A stretch of DNA of 12,781 nucleotides. Origin: Clostridia bacterium (GTDB lineage Bacteria; Bacillota_A; Clostridia; Oscillospirales; CAG-272). Positions 1 through 6,802 of the stretch are shown one piece after another (the stretch's first letter is position 1; every line of letters starts with the position of its first letter). The stretch covers positions 1-12,781 of the forward strand of contig JAGBUD010000117.1 of assembly GCA_017630995.1 (NCBI GenBank), read 5' to 3'. The notes under the pieces were generated by a model. It was not told where the DNA came from. It worked only from the letters and a program-made list of their open reading frames with translations, and did no database searches. The translations under genes and the position numbers were made by a program.

Positions 1-83
1 CACTCACCGATTTTGATAAGAATCAGGATGAGGTAAGAGCGCGCGTAAAGGCACTTTGCGAAAAATATCCCCTTTACGAATAA
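1..83 (+). CDS. glyA: Serine hydroxymethyltransferase, C-terminal end only (partial)
   Basis: The reading frame is open from the window edge (first full codon at 3) to TAA at 81-83 and gives 26 residues ending in VKALCEKYPLYE. A basic helix followed by a (F/Y)PLY tail is typical of the very C-terminus of bacterial GlyA, the PLP enzyme that converts serine and tetrahydrofolate to glycine and 5,10-methylene-tetrahydrofolate. No catalytic residue is inside the window, so the call rests on this short tail alone. trpS starts 21 nt further on with no terminator between, so the two are probably co-transcribed from a promoter outside the window. It could be another protein with a similar tail; the upstream sequence would settle it. 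Confidence 0.6.
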   Translation, partial: LTDFDKNQDEVRARVKALCEKYPLYE

Positions 84-104
84 AAAACATTCAGAGGTTA
101 AAAA

Positions 105-1100
105 ATGAACGGCGATATGAAAACAGTTTTCTCGGGCGTGCAGCCGTCGGGAAATCTTACAATAGGAAACTACCTCGGTGCGATAAAGAACTTTTCGCGC
201 TTTCCCGAGGACTACAAAAAATTTTACTGCGTCGTTGACCTTCACGCAATAACGGTAAGGCAGGTTCCCGCAGAGCTGCGCAGAAGAACCTACGAAACGC
301 TTGCTCTCTATATGGCTTGCGGTCTTGACGAAACGAAGAACACCCTTTTCGTTCAGTCACACGTTCCCGCGCACGCAGAGCTTGGCTGGATACTCGATTG
401 CTACACGATGTTCGGTGAGCTTTCGAGAATGACGCAGTTTAAGGACAAGAGCCTTAAAAACGCGCAAAACATCAACGCAGGTCTTTTCACCTATCCCACG
501 CTTATGGCGGCGGATATTCTTCTCTATCAAACGGATATCGTTCCCGTCGGAATAGACCAAAAGCAGCACCTTGAGCTTGCGCGCGACATTGCTATGCGAT
601 TCAATCAGCTCTACTCGGATACGTTCACCATTCCCGAGGGATACATGAGCACTGACACTATGAAGATAATGTCGCTTGCGGAGCCTACCGCAAAGATGTC
701 AAAATCCGACCCCAACCAAAACGCAGTCGTCTATATACTCGACTCAAAGGACGACATTATCCGCAAATTCAAGAGAGCCGTTACCGACTCCGACACAGAG
801 GTAAGATATTCGGAGGACAAACCGGGAATCTCCAACCTTATGACGATATATAAGGCGTTCACGGGCAAGAGCTTTGAGGAAATCGAAAAGGAGTTTTCGG
901 GCAAGGGATACGGCGATTTCAAGCTTGCGGTGGGAGAAGCCACGGCAGACGGACTTGCACCCGTAAGAGCAGAGTTTGACCGCCTTATAAAAGACAAAGC
1001 TCACCTTGAGGCAGTTATGAAATCGGGCGCGGAAGACGCCGCCTACTTCGCAAACAAGACCTTGCGCAAGGTAAGAAAGAAGATTGGTTTTGTAAACTAA
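105..1100 (+). CDS. trpS: Tryptophanyl-tRNA synthetase
   Basis: This is a class I aminoacyl-tRNA synthetase of 331 residues, the usual length for bacterial TrpS. It charges tRNA-Trp with tryptophan using ATP in the cytoplasm. The HIGH-type signature is PSGNLTIGNYLGA at residues 14-26 (TIGN in place of HIGH, normal for this family) and the KMSKS loop is at 197-201. Other family blocks are GELSRMTQFKDKS near residue 103, TYPTLMAADILLY near 127 and GIDQKQHLELARD near 147. ATG 105 is chosen because AGAGG at 93-97 lies 7 nt upstream; an in-frame ATG at 117 is possible but lies further from the ribosome binding site. It follows glyA by 21 nt. No T-box leader directly precedes it, so any tryptophan control would act at an upstream promoter. 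Confidence 0.97.
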   Translation: MNGDMKTVFSGVQPSGNLTIGNYLGAIKNFSRFPEDYKKFYCVVDLHAITVRQVPAELRRRTYETLALYMACGLDETKNTLFVQSHVPAHAELGWILDCYTMFGELSRMTQFKDKSLKNAQNINAGLFTYPTLMAADILLYQTDIVPVGIDQKQHLELARDIAMRFNQLYSDTFTIPEGYMSTDTMKIMSLAEPTAKMSKSDPNQNAVVYILDSKDDIIRKFKRAVTDSDTEVRYSEDKPGISNLMTIYKAFTGKSFEEIEKEFSGKGYGDFKLAVGEATADGLAPVRAEFDRLIKDKAHLEAVMKSGAEDAAYFANKTLRKVRKKIGFVN

Positions 1101-1145
1101 TATTTGCTTTTTATCAAAATATAACCTTGAAAATTTAACACGCAT

Positions 1146-1190
1146 ACGCCCCGACTCCAAAAAACAACCTGCGGAGTGGGGGCGTTAAAA
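1146..1190 (+). terminator. Hairpin after trpS, probable terminator
   Basis: Arms 1146-1158 (ACGCCCCGACTCC) and 1173-1185 (GGAGTGGGGGCGT) pair over 13 positions with one mismatch around a 14-nt loop. The tail is TAAAATTT rather than a pure T-run, so termination may be partial. Its position 45 nt after the trpS stop and before the tRNA promoter fits the end of the glyA-trpS transcript. Confidence 0.6.
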
Positions 1191-1230
1191 TTTATTAAAT
1201 CAAAATTTTCAGCCTTTTTTCAAAAAAGTA

Positions 1231-1259
1231 TTGACAAACGCATATCTTTTTGCTATAAT
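1231..1259 (+). promoter_or_regulatory. Sigma-A promoter of the tRNA-Thr gene
   Basis: TTGACA at 1231-1236 and TATAAT at 1254-1259 are both perfect consensus, separated by 17 bp. Transcription would start near 1266, about 28 nt before the mature tRNA 5' end. Such a strong promoter suits a stable RNA gene. Confidence 0.92.
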
Positions 1260-1293
1260 AACATAGCTGACTGGGAAAACCCACGACGCATTT

Positions 1294-1369
1294 GCTGCTA
1301 TGGCTCAGTTGGTAGAGCACATCCTTGGTAAGGATGAGGTCCCCAGTTCGAATCTGGGTAGCAGCTCCA
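1294..1369 (+). tRNA. tRNA-Thr, anticodon GGU
   Basis: The 76-nt cloverleaf includes the encoded CCA end. The acceptor stem pairs GCTGCTA (1294-1300) with TAGCAGC (1359-1365), followed by discriminator T1366 and CCA 1367-1369. The D arm carries AGTTGGTAGA. The anticodon stem CATCC/GGATG encloses loop TTGGTAA with anticodon GGT, which reads threonine codons ACC and ACU. The T arm CCCAG-TTCGAAT-CTGGG is canonical. It is a stand-alone gene with its own promoter and terminator. No integrase or repeated tRNA 3' end lies nearby, so there is no sign that it serves as an attachment site here. Confidence 0.97.
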
Positions 1370-1398
1370 AAAAAGCACTGCTTTGGCAGTGCTTTTTT
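1370..1398 (+). terminator. Rho-independent terminator of the tRNA gene
   Basis: Arms GCACTGC (1375-1381) and GCAGTGC (1386-1392) enclose loop TTTG, flanked by an A-run before and six Ts after (1393-1398). The hairpin begins directly after the CCA end. Confidence 0.93.
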
Positions 1399-1483
1399 GC
1401 TTTTTCGGGAAGTTGCGAAATAGACGTGAGGTTCGAGTTTTTTAGCCCTATACCGAGCGCTGTGACCTCATAATAATTTTAGG

Positions 1484-1512
1484 TTGAAATTTTAAAACCG
1501 TTGTGATATAAT
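1484..1512 (+). promoter_or_regulatory. Sigma-A promoter of the membrane-protein gene
   Basis: TTGAAA at 1484-1489 and TATAAT at 1507-1512 are spaced 17 bp. The predicted transcript starts near 1519. An in-frame ATG at 1511 overlaps the -10 box and so cannot be the translation start. The stretch 1399-1483 before it holds no gene; the only visible structure is a weak TGAGGT/ACCTCA inverted repeat. Confidence 0.88.
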
Positions 1513-1561
1513 GTCCTTGAAGAATAAATCTTCAGTCTACCAAATTTTAGGAGTTGATTTC

Positions 1562-2413
1562 ATGAACAATCCTGCTTTTAACTACCAATCTATGTTAAAT
1601 CAAGGCCCCGCCTTTGATAACAATCCCCTTGGAAACAGAAAAATCAAGTTTCCGATATGCGCGTTTTTGTTGATAGGATACATACTTTCGATGATCGCAG
1701 CGTCTATCTTTTCGATGGTATCGAATTTTATCATTCAATACTATTACGGAAGCGTCATATCCTTTACGGGACTTTTGAGTATGTTTGGATTTTCCGCAAA
1801 CTTTATCGGACTGCTTTCGCTTCTTTTCTCGCTTTTTGTATCTGCAGCATACGTTGCGATTGTAGTTTCGCTCTTCATCAAGAAAAACGGACTTTCCGTT
1901 GCAATTCCCTGCGTCATTATCATGCTCACAGATTTGTTAATGATGTTCTTTAACTTTGTTACGCTTTTGCAGAACGTTGGACGCTATGCATTCGTAACCT
2001 TTATTTTAAATCTTTTCTCAAATTTAAATTCCCTTTTGATTCCTATTGCAATGATTGGTATAGTCATTCTTGCGGTGCAAAACTCCAAGCTTTTGCACAA
2101 GAAATTTGCAGACAAGCTAAAGTCGATAATTGTTATCGCCGTTTGCGTTATTCTCATTTTGAATTTGGCTATTGCCGCAATCTTTTTCTTGGTGCAAATC
2201 TTCTCGCTCGTTGAGCTTTTACTCACCGGCATCACTTTTAATATAATTTACATTGTAAACTTTATTTCAAGTGCAATAGCACTTATTTCAACGATTTTCA
2301 AGATTGCGGGACTCGCTCTTCTCTGCGTTTGGCTTGCTAATCCTTACGCTAAAATGAGCTTGCAGATAAACACCGCAAATCCCGCAAACGACGGCGGTAT
2401 TAAATTCGCTTAA
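1562..2413 (+). CDS. Polytopic membrane protein of unknown function
   Basis: The product is 283 residues and I do not recognise its family. Residues 1-30 are polar, rich in Asn and Gln and end in a basic patch (RKIK), suggesting a cytosolic N-terminus. Hydrophobic segments follow at about 32-58, 81-106, 112-135, 143-172, 188-212 and 225-258, which makes roughly six or seven membrane spans. A short polar tail follows the last span. There is no enzyme motif, cysteine pair or charged residue pattern inside the spans to suggest transport chemistry. ATG 1562 is chosen because AGGAG at 1549-1553 lies 8 nt upstream; the in-frame ATG at 1511 lies inside the -10 box. The gene stands alone between its own promoter and terminator, so the neighbours give no clue to its role. 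Confidence 0.85.
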   Translation: MNNPAFNYQSMLNQGPAFDNNPLGNRKIKFPICAFLLIGYILSMIAASIFSMVSNFIIQYYYGSVISFTGLLSMFGFSANFIGLLSLLFSLFVSAAYVAIVVSLFIKKNGLSVAIPCVIIMLTDLLMMFFNFVTLLQNVGRYAFVTFILNLFSNLNSLLIPIAMIGIVILAVQNSKLLHKKFADKLKSIIVIAVCVILILNLAIAAIFFLVQIFSLVELLLTGITFNIIYIVNFISSAIALISTIFKIAGLALLCVWLANPYAKMSLQINTANPANDGGIKFA

Positions 2414-2432
2414 AGAAAAAAACGACTTTGAA

Positions 2433-2473
2433 AATAGCAAGGCCCACGGGGGCTTTGCTATTTTTTATTTTTA
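2433..2473 (+). terminator. Rho-independent terminator after the membrane-protein gene
   Basis: Arms 2433-2445 (AATAGCAAGGCCC) and 2450-2462 (GGGCTTTGCTATT) form a 13-bp stem with one G-U pair and a 4-nt loop, followed by a T-rich tail to 2473. Confidence 0.93.
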
Positions 2474-2475
2474 TC

Positions 2476-2505
2476 TTGAAAATATACACAATATTTTGGT
2501 ATAAT
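2476..2505 (+). promoter_or_regulatory. Sigma-A promoter of ldhA
   Basis: TTGAAA at 2476-2481 and TATAAT at 2500-2505 are separated by 18 bp, placing the transcript start near 2512. This rules out the in-frame TTG at 2510 as a start, because it would sit at or before the first transcribed base. Confidence 0.87.
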
Positions 2506-2539
2506 ATTATTGAAAATAAATTCAAAAGAGATTGGGAAA

Positions 2540-3547
2540 ATGAAATTAGCTTTTTTTGACACAAAACCATACGACAAGTCTTCGTTTGACAAATATGCCG
2601 AGGAATACGGAATAGAAATAAAATACTTTGAAACAAAGCTTAACGAGGATACGGTTGAGCTTGCTTGCGGATACGACGCAGTTTGCGTTTTCGTTAACGA
2701 CACGGTTTCGCGCGAGGTGATAGACAAGCTCTACTCATTCGGTGTTCGCGCTATTGCGCTTCGCTGCGCGGGATACAACAACGTTGACGTTAAGTACGCT
2801 TTCGGAAAAATTCACGTTTTACGAGTTCCCGCCTATTCGCCATACGCGGTTGCAGAGCATACTATAGCAATGCTGCTCACCTCAATTCGCCGCATACACA
2901 AAGCATACGTGAGGACAAAGGATTTCAATTTCAACATCACGGGAATGACGGGATTTGACCTTTACGGAAAGACCGTGGGAGTTATAGGAACGGGCAAGAT
3001 AGGCAGAGTTTTCATAAATATTTGCCGCGGATTCGGAATGAACGTTTTGGCATACGATAAATTTCCCTCCCCCGACCTTGACAACGGAGATACAATCAAA
3101 TACACAACCCTTGACGAGCTTTTCTCAAAAAGCGATATTATCTCCCTGCACTGCCCCCTCACAGAAGACACCTATCACATAATCGACGAGCATGCTATAG
3201 AGAAATGCAAAAAGGGCGTGGTTATCCTCAACACGTCGCGCGGCGCGCTGGTAGACGCGGAGGCGTTGCTTTCGGGAATTAAATCAAGAAAAGTAGGTGC
3301 CGCTTGCCTCGACGTTTACGAGGAGGAATCCGACTTCTTCTTCGAGGACTATTCGGGCCATATACTTGACGACGACGTTCTTGCAAGGCTCATTTCTATG
3401 CCGAACGTAATAGTTACCTCGCACCAAGCATTTTTAACAGAGGAAGCACTTTCCAACATTGCGCAAACAACCGTTGAAAATCTCGTTTCCGTTTTTACTA
3501 CAGGAAAGTGCCAAAACGAGATTTGTTCTAAAAAGAACGTCCAATAG
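2540..3547 (+). CDS. ldhA: D-lactate dehydrogenase (LdhA type, NAD-dependent)
   Basis: This 335-residue D-2-hydroxyacid dehydrogenase reduces pyruvate to D-lactate and regenerates NAD+ in fermentation. From memory it resembles E. coli LdhA along its whole length, for example MKLAFFDTKPYDK, ALRCAGYNNVD, RVPAYSPYAVAEH and NTSRGALVD. The NAD-binding glycine motif GVIGTGKIG is at residues 147-155. The catalytic Arg, Glu and His are R234 (in TSRGAL), E263 (in VYEEESD) and H295 (in SHQAF). The residues FFFED near 266-270 are also typical of the LdhA subgroup. The start is ATG 2540, with AAAGAG at 2525-2530 upstream. The gene has its own promoter and so is controlled separately from the flavodiiron operon downstream. 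No clear terminator follows its stop. Confidence 0.95.
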   Translation: MKLAFFDTKPYDKSSFDKYAEEYGIEIKYFETKLNEDTVELACGYDAVCVFVNDTVSREVIDKLYSFGVRAIALRCAGYNNVDVKYAFGKIHVLRVPAYSPYAVAEHTIAMLLTSIRRIHKAYVRTKDFNFNITGMTGFDLYGKTVGVIGTGKIGRVFINICRGFGMNVLAYDKFPSPDLDNGDTIKYTTLDELFSKSDIISLHCPLTEDTYHIIDEHAIEKCKKGVVILNTSRGALVDAEALLSGIKSRKVGAACLDVYEEESDFFFEDYSGHILDDDVLARLISMPNVIVTSHQAFLTEEALSNIAQTTVENLVSVFTTGKCQNEICSKKNVQ

Positions 3548-3653
3548 GACTCGAAGAGCTAAACACAAACGCATTCCGAGGCATACATTGATATTGAGTG
3601 CCCCAAAAGCGTTGCGCATTAAAATTCACAGCGAGATTCTTAACAAATTTCTA

Positions 3654-3682
3654 TTGAAATTCAAATCAAAACACTGTATAAT
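3654..3682 (+). promoter_or_regulatory. Sigma-A promoter of the flavodiiron operon
   Basis: TTGAAA at 3654-3659 and TATAAT at 3677-3682 are spaced 17 bp, with transcript start near 3689. The 5' leader is only about 23 nt and carries AGAGG at 3700-3704 before ATG 3712. No operator-like palindrome is seen around it, and 3548-3653 holds no gene. Confidence 0.88.
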
Positions 3683-3711
3683 AAAATCAAAAAACATAAG
3701 AGGTACTCACA

Positions 3712-5499
3712 ATGAAAGTAACTGACGATATAAAATATATCGGTGTCAATGACCGCAAAATCGACCTTTTTGAAGGTCAGTACACAGTTCCTAACGGAAT
3801 GGCTTACAATTCATATGCTATAATTGACGAAAAAATTGCGATTATGGATTCGGTTGATGCTAAATTTTCACACGAGTGGCTTGATAACATATCCTCAGCC
3901 CTTGGAAAAAGACAGCCCGATTATCTCACAGTTCAGCATATGGAGCCCGACCATTCAGCAAACGTTTTAACGTTTACAAAGACCTATCCCAACGCAAAAA
4001 TCGTTTCCTCACAAAAGGCATTTAACATGATGAAAAACTTTTTCGGAACCGATTTTGCCGATAAGCGAATAATCGTTGGCGAAGGGGACACACTTTCTCT
4101 CGGAAAGCACAATCTTACCTTTGTTTGCGCGCCTATGGTGCATTGGCCCGAGGTTATCGTTACTTACGATTCAACCGACAAGGTTCTCTTCTCCGCCGAC
4201 GGATTCGGAAAATTCGGCGCGCTTGATGCAGACGAGGATTGGGCTTGCGAGGCAAGAAGATACTACATCGGCATAGTTGGAAAATACGGCGCGCAGGTGC
4301 AGGCACTTCTCAAAAAGGCAAAGGAGCTTGATATAGAAATAATCTGTCCTTTGCACGGACCCGTGTTAAAGGAAAACCTCGGTTACTATATAAATCTTTA
4401 CAACACTTGGTCTTCATATCAGCCCGAGGACGACGGTATTCTTATCGCTTACACCTCGGTTTACGGGAACACTAAAAAGGCGGTTGATATTCTTGCAGAA
4501 AAGCTCAAAGCCAACGGTTGCCCCAAGGTCAGCGTTTGCGACCTTGCGAGATGCGATATGGCAGAGGCAGTTGAAGACGCTTTCAGATATTCAAAGCTCG
4601 TTCTTGCAACAACGACCTACAACGCAGAAATCTTCCCCTTTATGCACGAGTTTATAATCAACCTCACCGAGCGCAACTATCAAAACAGAACGGTTGCGTT
4701 CATAGAAAACGGAAGCTGGGCACCTCTTGCGGCAAAAATAATGCGCTCTATGCTTGAAAAATCCAAGAACCTCACGTTTGCCGAAAACACCGTTACCATT
4801 CTCTCCGCCCTTTCCGACACCAGCCTTGCCGCAATCACGAGCCTTGCAGACGAGCTTTCGCGCGAGTACGTTTCTATGCGCGGAGAAACCGCAAACAAAA
4901 ACGACCTTTCCGCTCTTTTCAAGATTGTATACGGACTTTACGTTGTTACCTCAAACGACGGTAAAAAGGATAACGGCGCAATAATCAACTCCGTAACGCA
5001 GGTCACCAACACACCGAACAGAATTGCGGTTACGATAAACAAGGAAAACTATTCCCACCACGTAATAAAGCAAACGGGAATTATGAATATAAACTGTCTG
5101 ACAACCGAAGCTCCGTTCTCGGTTTTTGAGGCGTTCGGATTCGTCAGCGGAAGAAACACCGATAAGTTTGCAAACTGCACGCCCAACCGCTCGGATAACG
5201 GCCTTGTTTTTCTTCCGAGATACATCAATTCCTTTATGTCGCTTGAGGTTGAGCAGTACGTTGACCTCGGAACTCACGGAATGTTTATCTGCTCTGTAAC
5301 GGAGGCTCGCGTTATTTCCGATAAGGAAACCATGACCTATTCCTACTATCATTCAAATGTTAAGCCAAAGCCTCAAACCGAGGGCAAAAAAGGTTACGTT
5401 TGCACAATCTGCGGATATATCCACGAGGGCGAGCTTGGCGACGACTTTATCTGCCCCCTCTGCAAGCACCCCGCTTCTGATTTTGAAGAAATCAAGTGA
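3712..5499 (+). CDS. Flavodiiron protein with fused flavin reductase and rubredoxin domains
   Basis: This 595-residue cytosolic protein reduces O2 to water (or NO to N2O) with electrons from NAD(P)H or rubredoxin, protecting anaerobes from oxygen. Four domains are visible. The metallo-beta-lactamase diiron core (about 1-240) has metal-site residues H76, E78, D80, H81, H144, D163 and H215; the H-x-E-x-D-H-x62-H-x18-D spacing fits the family. A flavodoxin domain (about 243-390) begins at ILIAYTSVYGNT, which contacts FMN. A flavin-reductase split-barrel domain covers about 398-548. The C-terminal rubredoxin domain (561-595) has iron ligands C564, C567, C581 and C584. The short 13-residue gap between its Cys pairs is like that of rubrerythrin-type rubredoxins. 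The first two domains alone form the basic FprA enzyme, so the tail adds two extra electron-entry modules. A free rubredoxin gene follows 33 nt downstream. Confidence 0.95.
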   Translation: MKVTDDIKYIGVNDRKIDLFEGQYTVPNGMAYNSYAIIDEKIAIMDSVDAKFSHEWLDNISSALGKRQPDYLTVQHMEPDHSANVLTFTKTYPNAKIVSSQKAFNMMKNFFGTDFADKRIIVGEGDTLSLGKHNLTFVCAPMVHWPEVIVTYDSTDKVLFSADGFGKFGALDADEDWACEARRYYIGIVGKYGAQVQALLKKAKELDIEIICPLHGPVLKENLGYYINLYNTWSSYQPEDDGILIAYTSVYGNTKKAVDILAEKLKANGCPKVSVCDLARCDMAEAVEDAFRYSKLVLATTTYNAEIFPFMHEFIINLTERNYQNRTVAFIENGSWAPLAAKIMRSMLEKSKNLTFAENTVTILSALSDTSLAAITSLADELSREYVSMRGETANKNDLSALFKIVYGLYVVTSNDGKKDNGAIINSVTQVTNTPNRIAVTINKENYSHHVIKQTGIMNINCLTTEAPFSVFEAFGFVSGRNTDKFANCTPNRSDNGLVFLPRYINSFMSLEVEQYVDLGTHGMFICSVTEARVISDKETMTYSYYHSNVKPKPQTEGKKGYVCTICGYIHEGELGDDFICPLCKHPASDFEEIK

Positions 5500-5532
5500 T
5501 TTTATTTATAAACAAATAAAAAGGAGAAATCT

Positions 5533-5691
5533 ATGAAAAAGTACGTATGTGACGCGTGCGGCTGGGAATACGATGAGGCTCTTGGCTGCGAGGAGCAAAA
5601 CGTTGCAAAAGGAACAAAATTCGAGGACCTACCCGATGATTTTGAATGTCCCCTCTGCGGTGTCGGCAAGGATATGTTCAGCGAAGCATAA
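5533..5691 (+). CDS. Rubredoxin (small electron carrier)
   Basis: This 52-residue protein is a complete canonical rubredoxin. The iron ligands are C6 and C9 (CDACGWEYD) and C39 and C42 (CPLCGVGK), with the usual long loop GTKFEDLPDDFECP between them. A Trp replaces the more common Tyr after the first CxxCG. One non-ligand cysteine, C19, sits in the loop. The start is ATG 5533 with AAGGAG at 5521-5526, 6 nt upstream. It carries single electrons in the cytosol, and its position 33 nt behind the flavodiiron gene makes it the likely soluble electron donor to that enzyme. The long-loop form differs clearly from the short-loop rubredoxin domain fused to the neighbour, so the two are not recent copies of each other. 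Confidence 0.96.
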   Translation: MKKYVCDACGWEYDEALGCEEQNVAKGTKFEDLPDDFECPLCGVGKDMFSEA

Positions 5692-5764
5692 TTACATTTT
5701 GATAAGGGGTCTTGCTTTGTTCGAAAAGCGGTAAAGGAACGGAGCGGGACGCACGGAGTACTCT

Positions 5765-6526
5765 ATGGATCTTGTACTATTGACAGCCCTCGGCGTCGGC
5801 GGAGCAACTGTTTTCGGCGCCGTTGTCGGCGTTATCTTTAAAAAAATATCCCACACCTTTTCGGACATAGTTCTTTCATTCGCCGCGGGAGTTATGCTTG
5901 CCGCCGCAGTGGTCGGACTTGTTCTTCCCTCTCTCGAATACGGCGGGGGTAAAATCTCTATCATCGTTACGGTTGCGGGCATTTTTGCGGGTGCCGCGTG
6001 TCTAAACCTCATAGATAAGCTCGTTCCGCACATTCACAAAGTTGCGGGCGGAAGCGAAACAAGCGAGGGAAACACGCAAAGACTCTCAAAGGTTTTTCTC
6101 TTTGTCAGCGCGATTGCTATCCATAATTTGCCCGAGGGCATTGCGGCGGGCGTTGGCTTTGGCTCGGGAGACACCTCGCAAGCGCTCATAATAGCCGGCG
6201 GTATTGCACTTCAAAATATTCCCGAGGGAATGGTTATTATCGGGCCTATGATTTCGGCGGGAATGAAGCCCGCAAAGGCATTCTTGATAGCAATGCTCAC
6301 GGGAGTTATCGAGGTTATCGGAACCTTTATCGGATATTTCGCGGTTAGCGTTTCAACGGCGGTTTTGCCCTTTGCACTCGCGTTTGCGGGAGGAACTATG
6401 CTTTACGTAATAAGCGACGAAATGATACCCGAAACTCACGCACACGGCCACCAAAGAGGTGCAACCTACGCACTTTTGGTTGGATTTGCCGTTATGCTGA
6501 TAACCGACTTCTTGCTCGGAGGATAA
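5765..6526 (+). CDS. ZIP-family divalent metal transporter (ZupT/GufA-like)
   Basis: The product is a 253-residue integral membrane protein with about eight hydrophobic segments. ZIP proteins bring Zn2+, Fe2+ or Mn2+ into the cytoplasm. The two signature membrane motifs are HNLPEG at residues 120-125 and QNIPEG at 150-155; H120, E124, Q150 and E154 match the positions of the main metal site known in bacterial ZIPs. His-containing loops, PHIHK (88-92) and THAHGH in the last cytosolic loop, are typical metal-handling segments. The second motif with Q-N suggests the GufA branch rather than classical ZupT. The start is ATG 5765 with GGAG at 5755-5758. It lies 73 nt behind the rubredoxin gene with no promoter or terminator between, so it is probably the last gene of the flavodiiron operon. 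Metal specificity cannot be told from the sequence. Confidence 0.93.
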   Translation: MDLVLLTALGVGGATVFGAVVGVIFKKISHTFSDIVLSFAAGVMLAAAVVGLVLPSLEYGGGKISIIVTVAGIFAGAACLNLIDKLVPHIHKVAGGSETSEGNTQRLSKVFLFVSAIAIHNLPEGIAAGVGFGSGDTSQALIIAGGIALQNIPEGMVIIGPMISAGMKPAKAFLIAMLTGVIEVIGTFIGYFAVSVSTAVLPFALAFAGGTMLYVISDEMIPETHAHGHQRGATYALLVGFAVMLITDFLLGG

Positions 6527-6561
6527 AAGCACTTTAAGCCGGCGCATTTTATTCCGCGCTC

Positions 6562-6607
6562 AAAGCGTCAAAAGCGTTTTCGTTTTTGACGCTTTTTCTT
6601 TTTTTCT
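6562..6607 (+). terminator. Rho-independent terminator after the ZIP transporter
   Basis: Arms 6562-6573 (AAAGCGTCAAAA) and 6584-6595 (TTTTGACGCTTT) pair perfectly over 12 bp around a 10-nt loop. The right arm runs into a long T-rich tract to 6610. Confidence 0.94.
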
Positions 6608-6693
6608 TTTAAAAAGCCCGACGCTTTGGATTTGAAAGTGGGCGAAAATGCGTTTTTTAACGGTAAACTTAAAAAATATAATACCCGAAGCTA

Positions 6694-6722
6694 TTGACAT
6701 ATTTTTTCAAAGGGGGTATACT
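6694..6722 (+). promoter_or_regulatory. Sigma-A promoter of the PHP-epimerase operon
   Basis: TTGACA at 6694-6699 and TATACT at 6717-6722 are separated by 17 bp, so transcription would start near 6729. A second TATAAT at 6677-6682 has only a poor -35 (TTTTTA at 6654-6659) and may be a weak upstream promoter. The rest of 6611-6693 shows no gene. Confidence 0.85.
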
Positions 6723-6731
6723 TTACTACAG

Positions 6732-6752
6732 ATAAAAAATGTTATTTTTTAT
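6732..6752 (+). repeat. Perfect 9-bp inverted repeat at the transcript start (possible operator)
   Basis: Arms ATAAAAAAT (6732-6740) and ATTTTTTAT (6744-6752) are exact inverted copies around a 3-bp spacer. The element starts a few bases after the predicted transcription start. Its all-A/T arms make a poor RNA hairpin, but a symmetrical 21-bp site at +3 to +24 is where repressors commonly bind. No regulator for it has been identified. Confidence 0.55.
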
Positions 6753-6782
6753 AATTATACGGCTACCGAATCTGTATAATTA
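6752..6782 (+). repeat. Second perfect 9-bp inverted repeat before the ribosome binding site
   Basis: Arms TAATTATAC (6752-6760) and GTATAATTA (6774-6782) are exact inverted copies around 13 bp. It abuts the first inverted repeat, sharing base 6752, and ends 8 nt before GGAGG at 6791-6795. It could be a second operator half or a leader hairpin next to the ribosome binding site. The right arm also contains TATAAT (6775-6780), but there is no -35 at the right distance. Confidence 0.55.
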
Positions 6783-6802
6783 AATTAAACGGAGGTTTTC
6801 TT

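Noticed and set aside
1146..1190. T-box or tryptophan attenuator connected with trpS
   Set aside because: The hairpin lies after trpS, and only 21 nt separate trpS from the preceding gene, too short for a T-box leader.
1294..1369. tRNA-Thr as an attachment site for an integrated element
   Set aside because: No integrase, no repeat of the tRNA 3' end downstream and no change in gene character were seen.
1511..1561. Extended N-terminus of the membrane protein from ATG 1511
   Set aside because: This ATG overlaps the -10 box TATAAT and lies before the predicted transcript start; ATG 1562 has a proper ribosome binding site.
2510..2539. TTG start for ldhA at 2510
   Set aside because: It sits at the predicted transcription start, has no ribosome binding site, and adds residues before the family-typical MKLA start at 2540.
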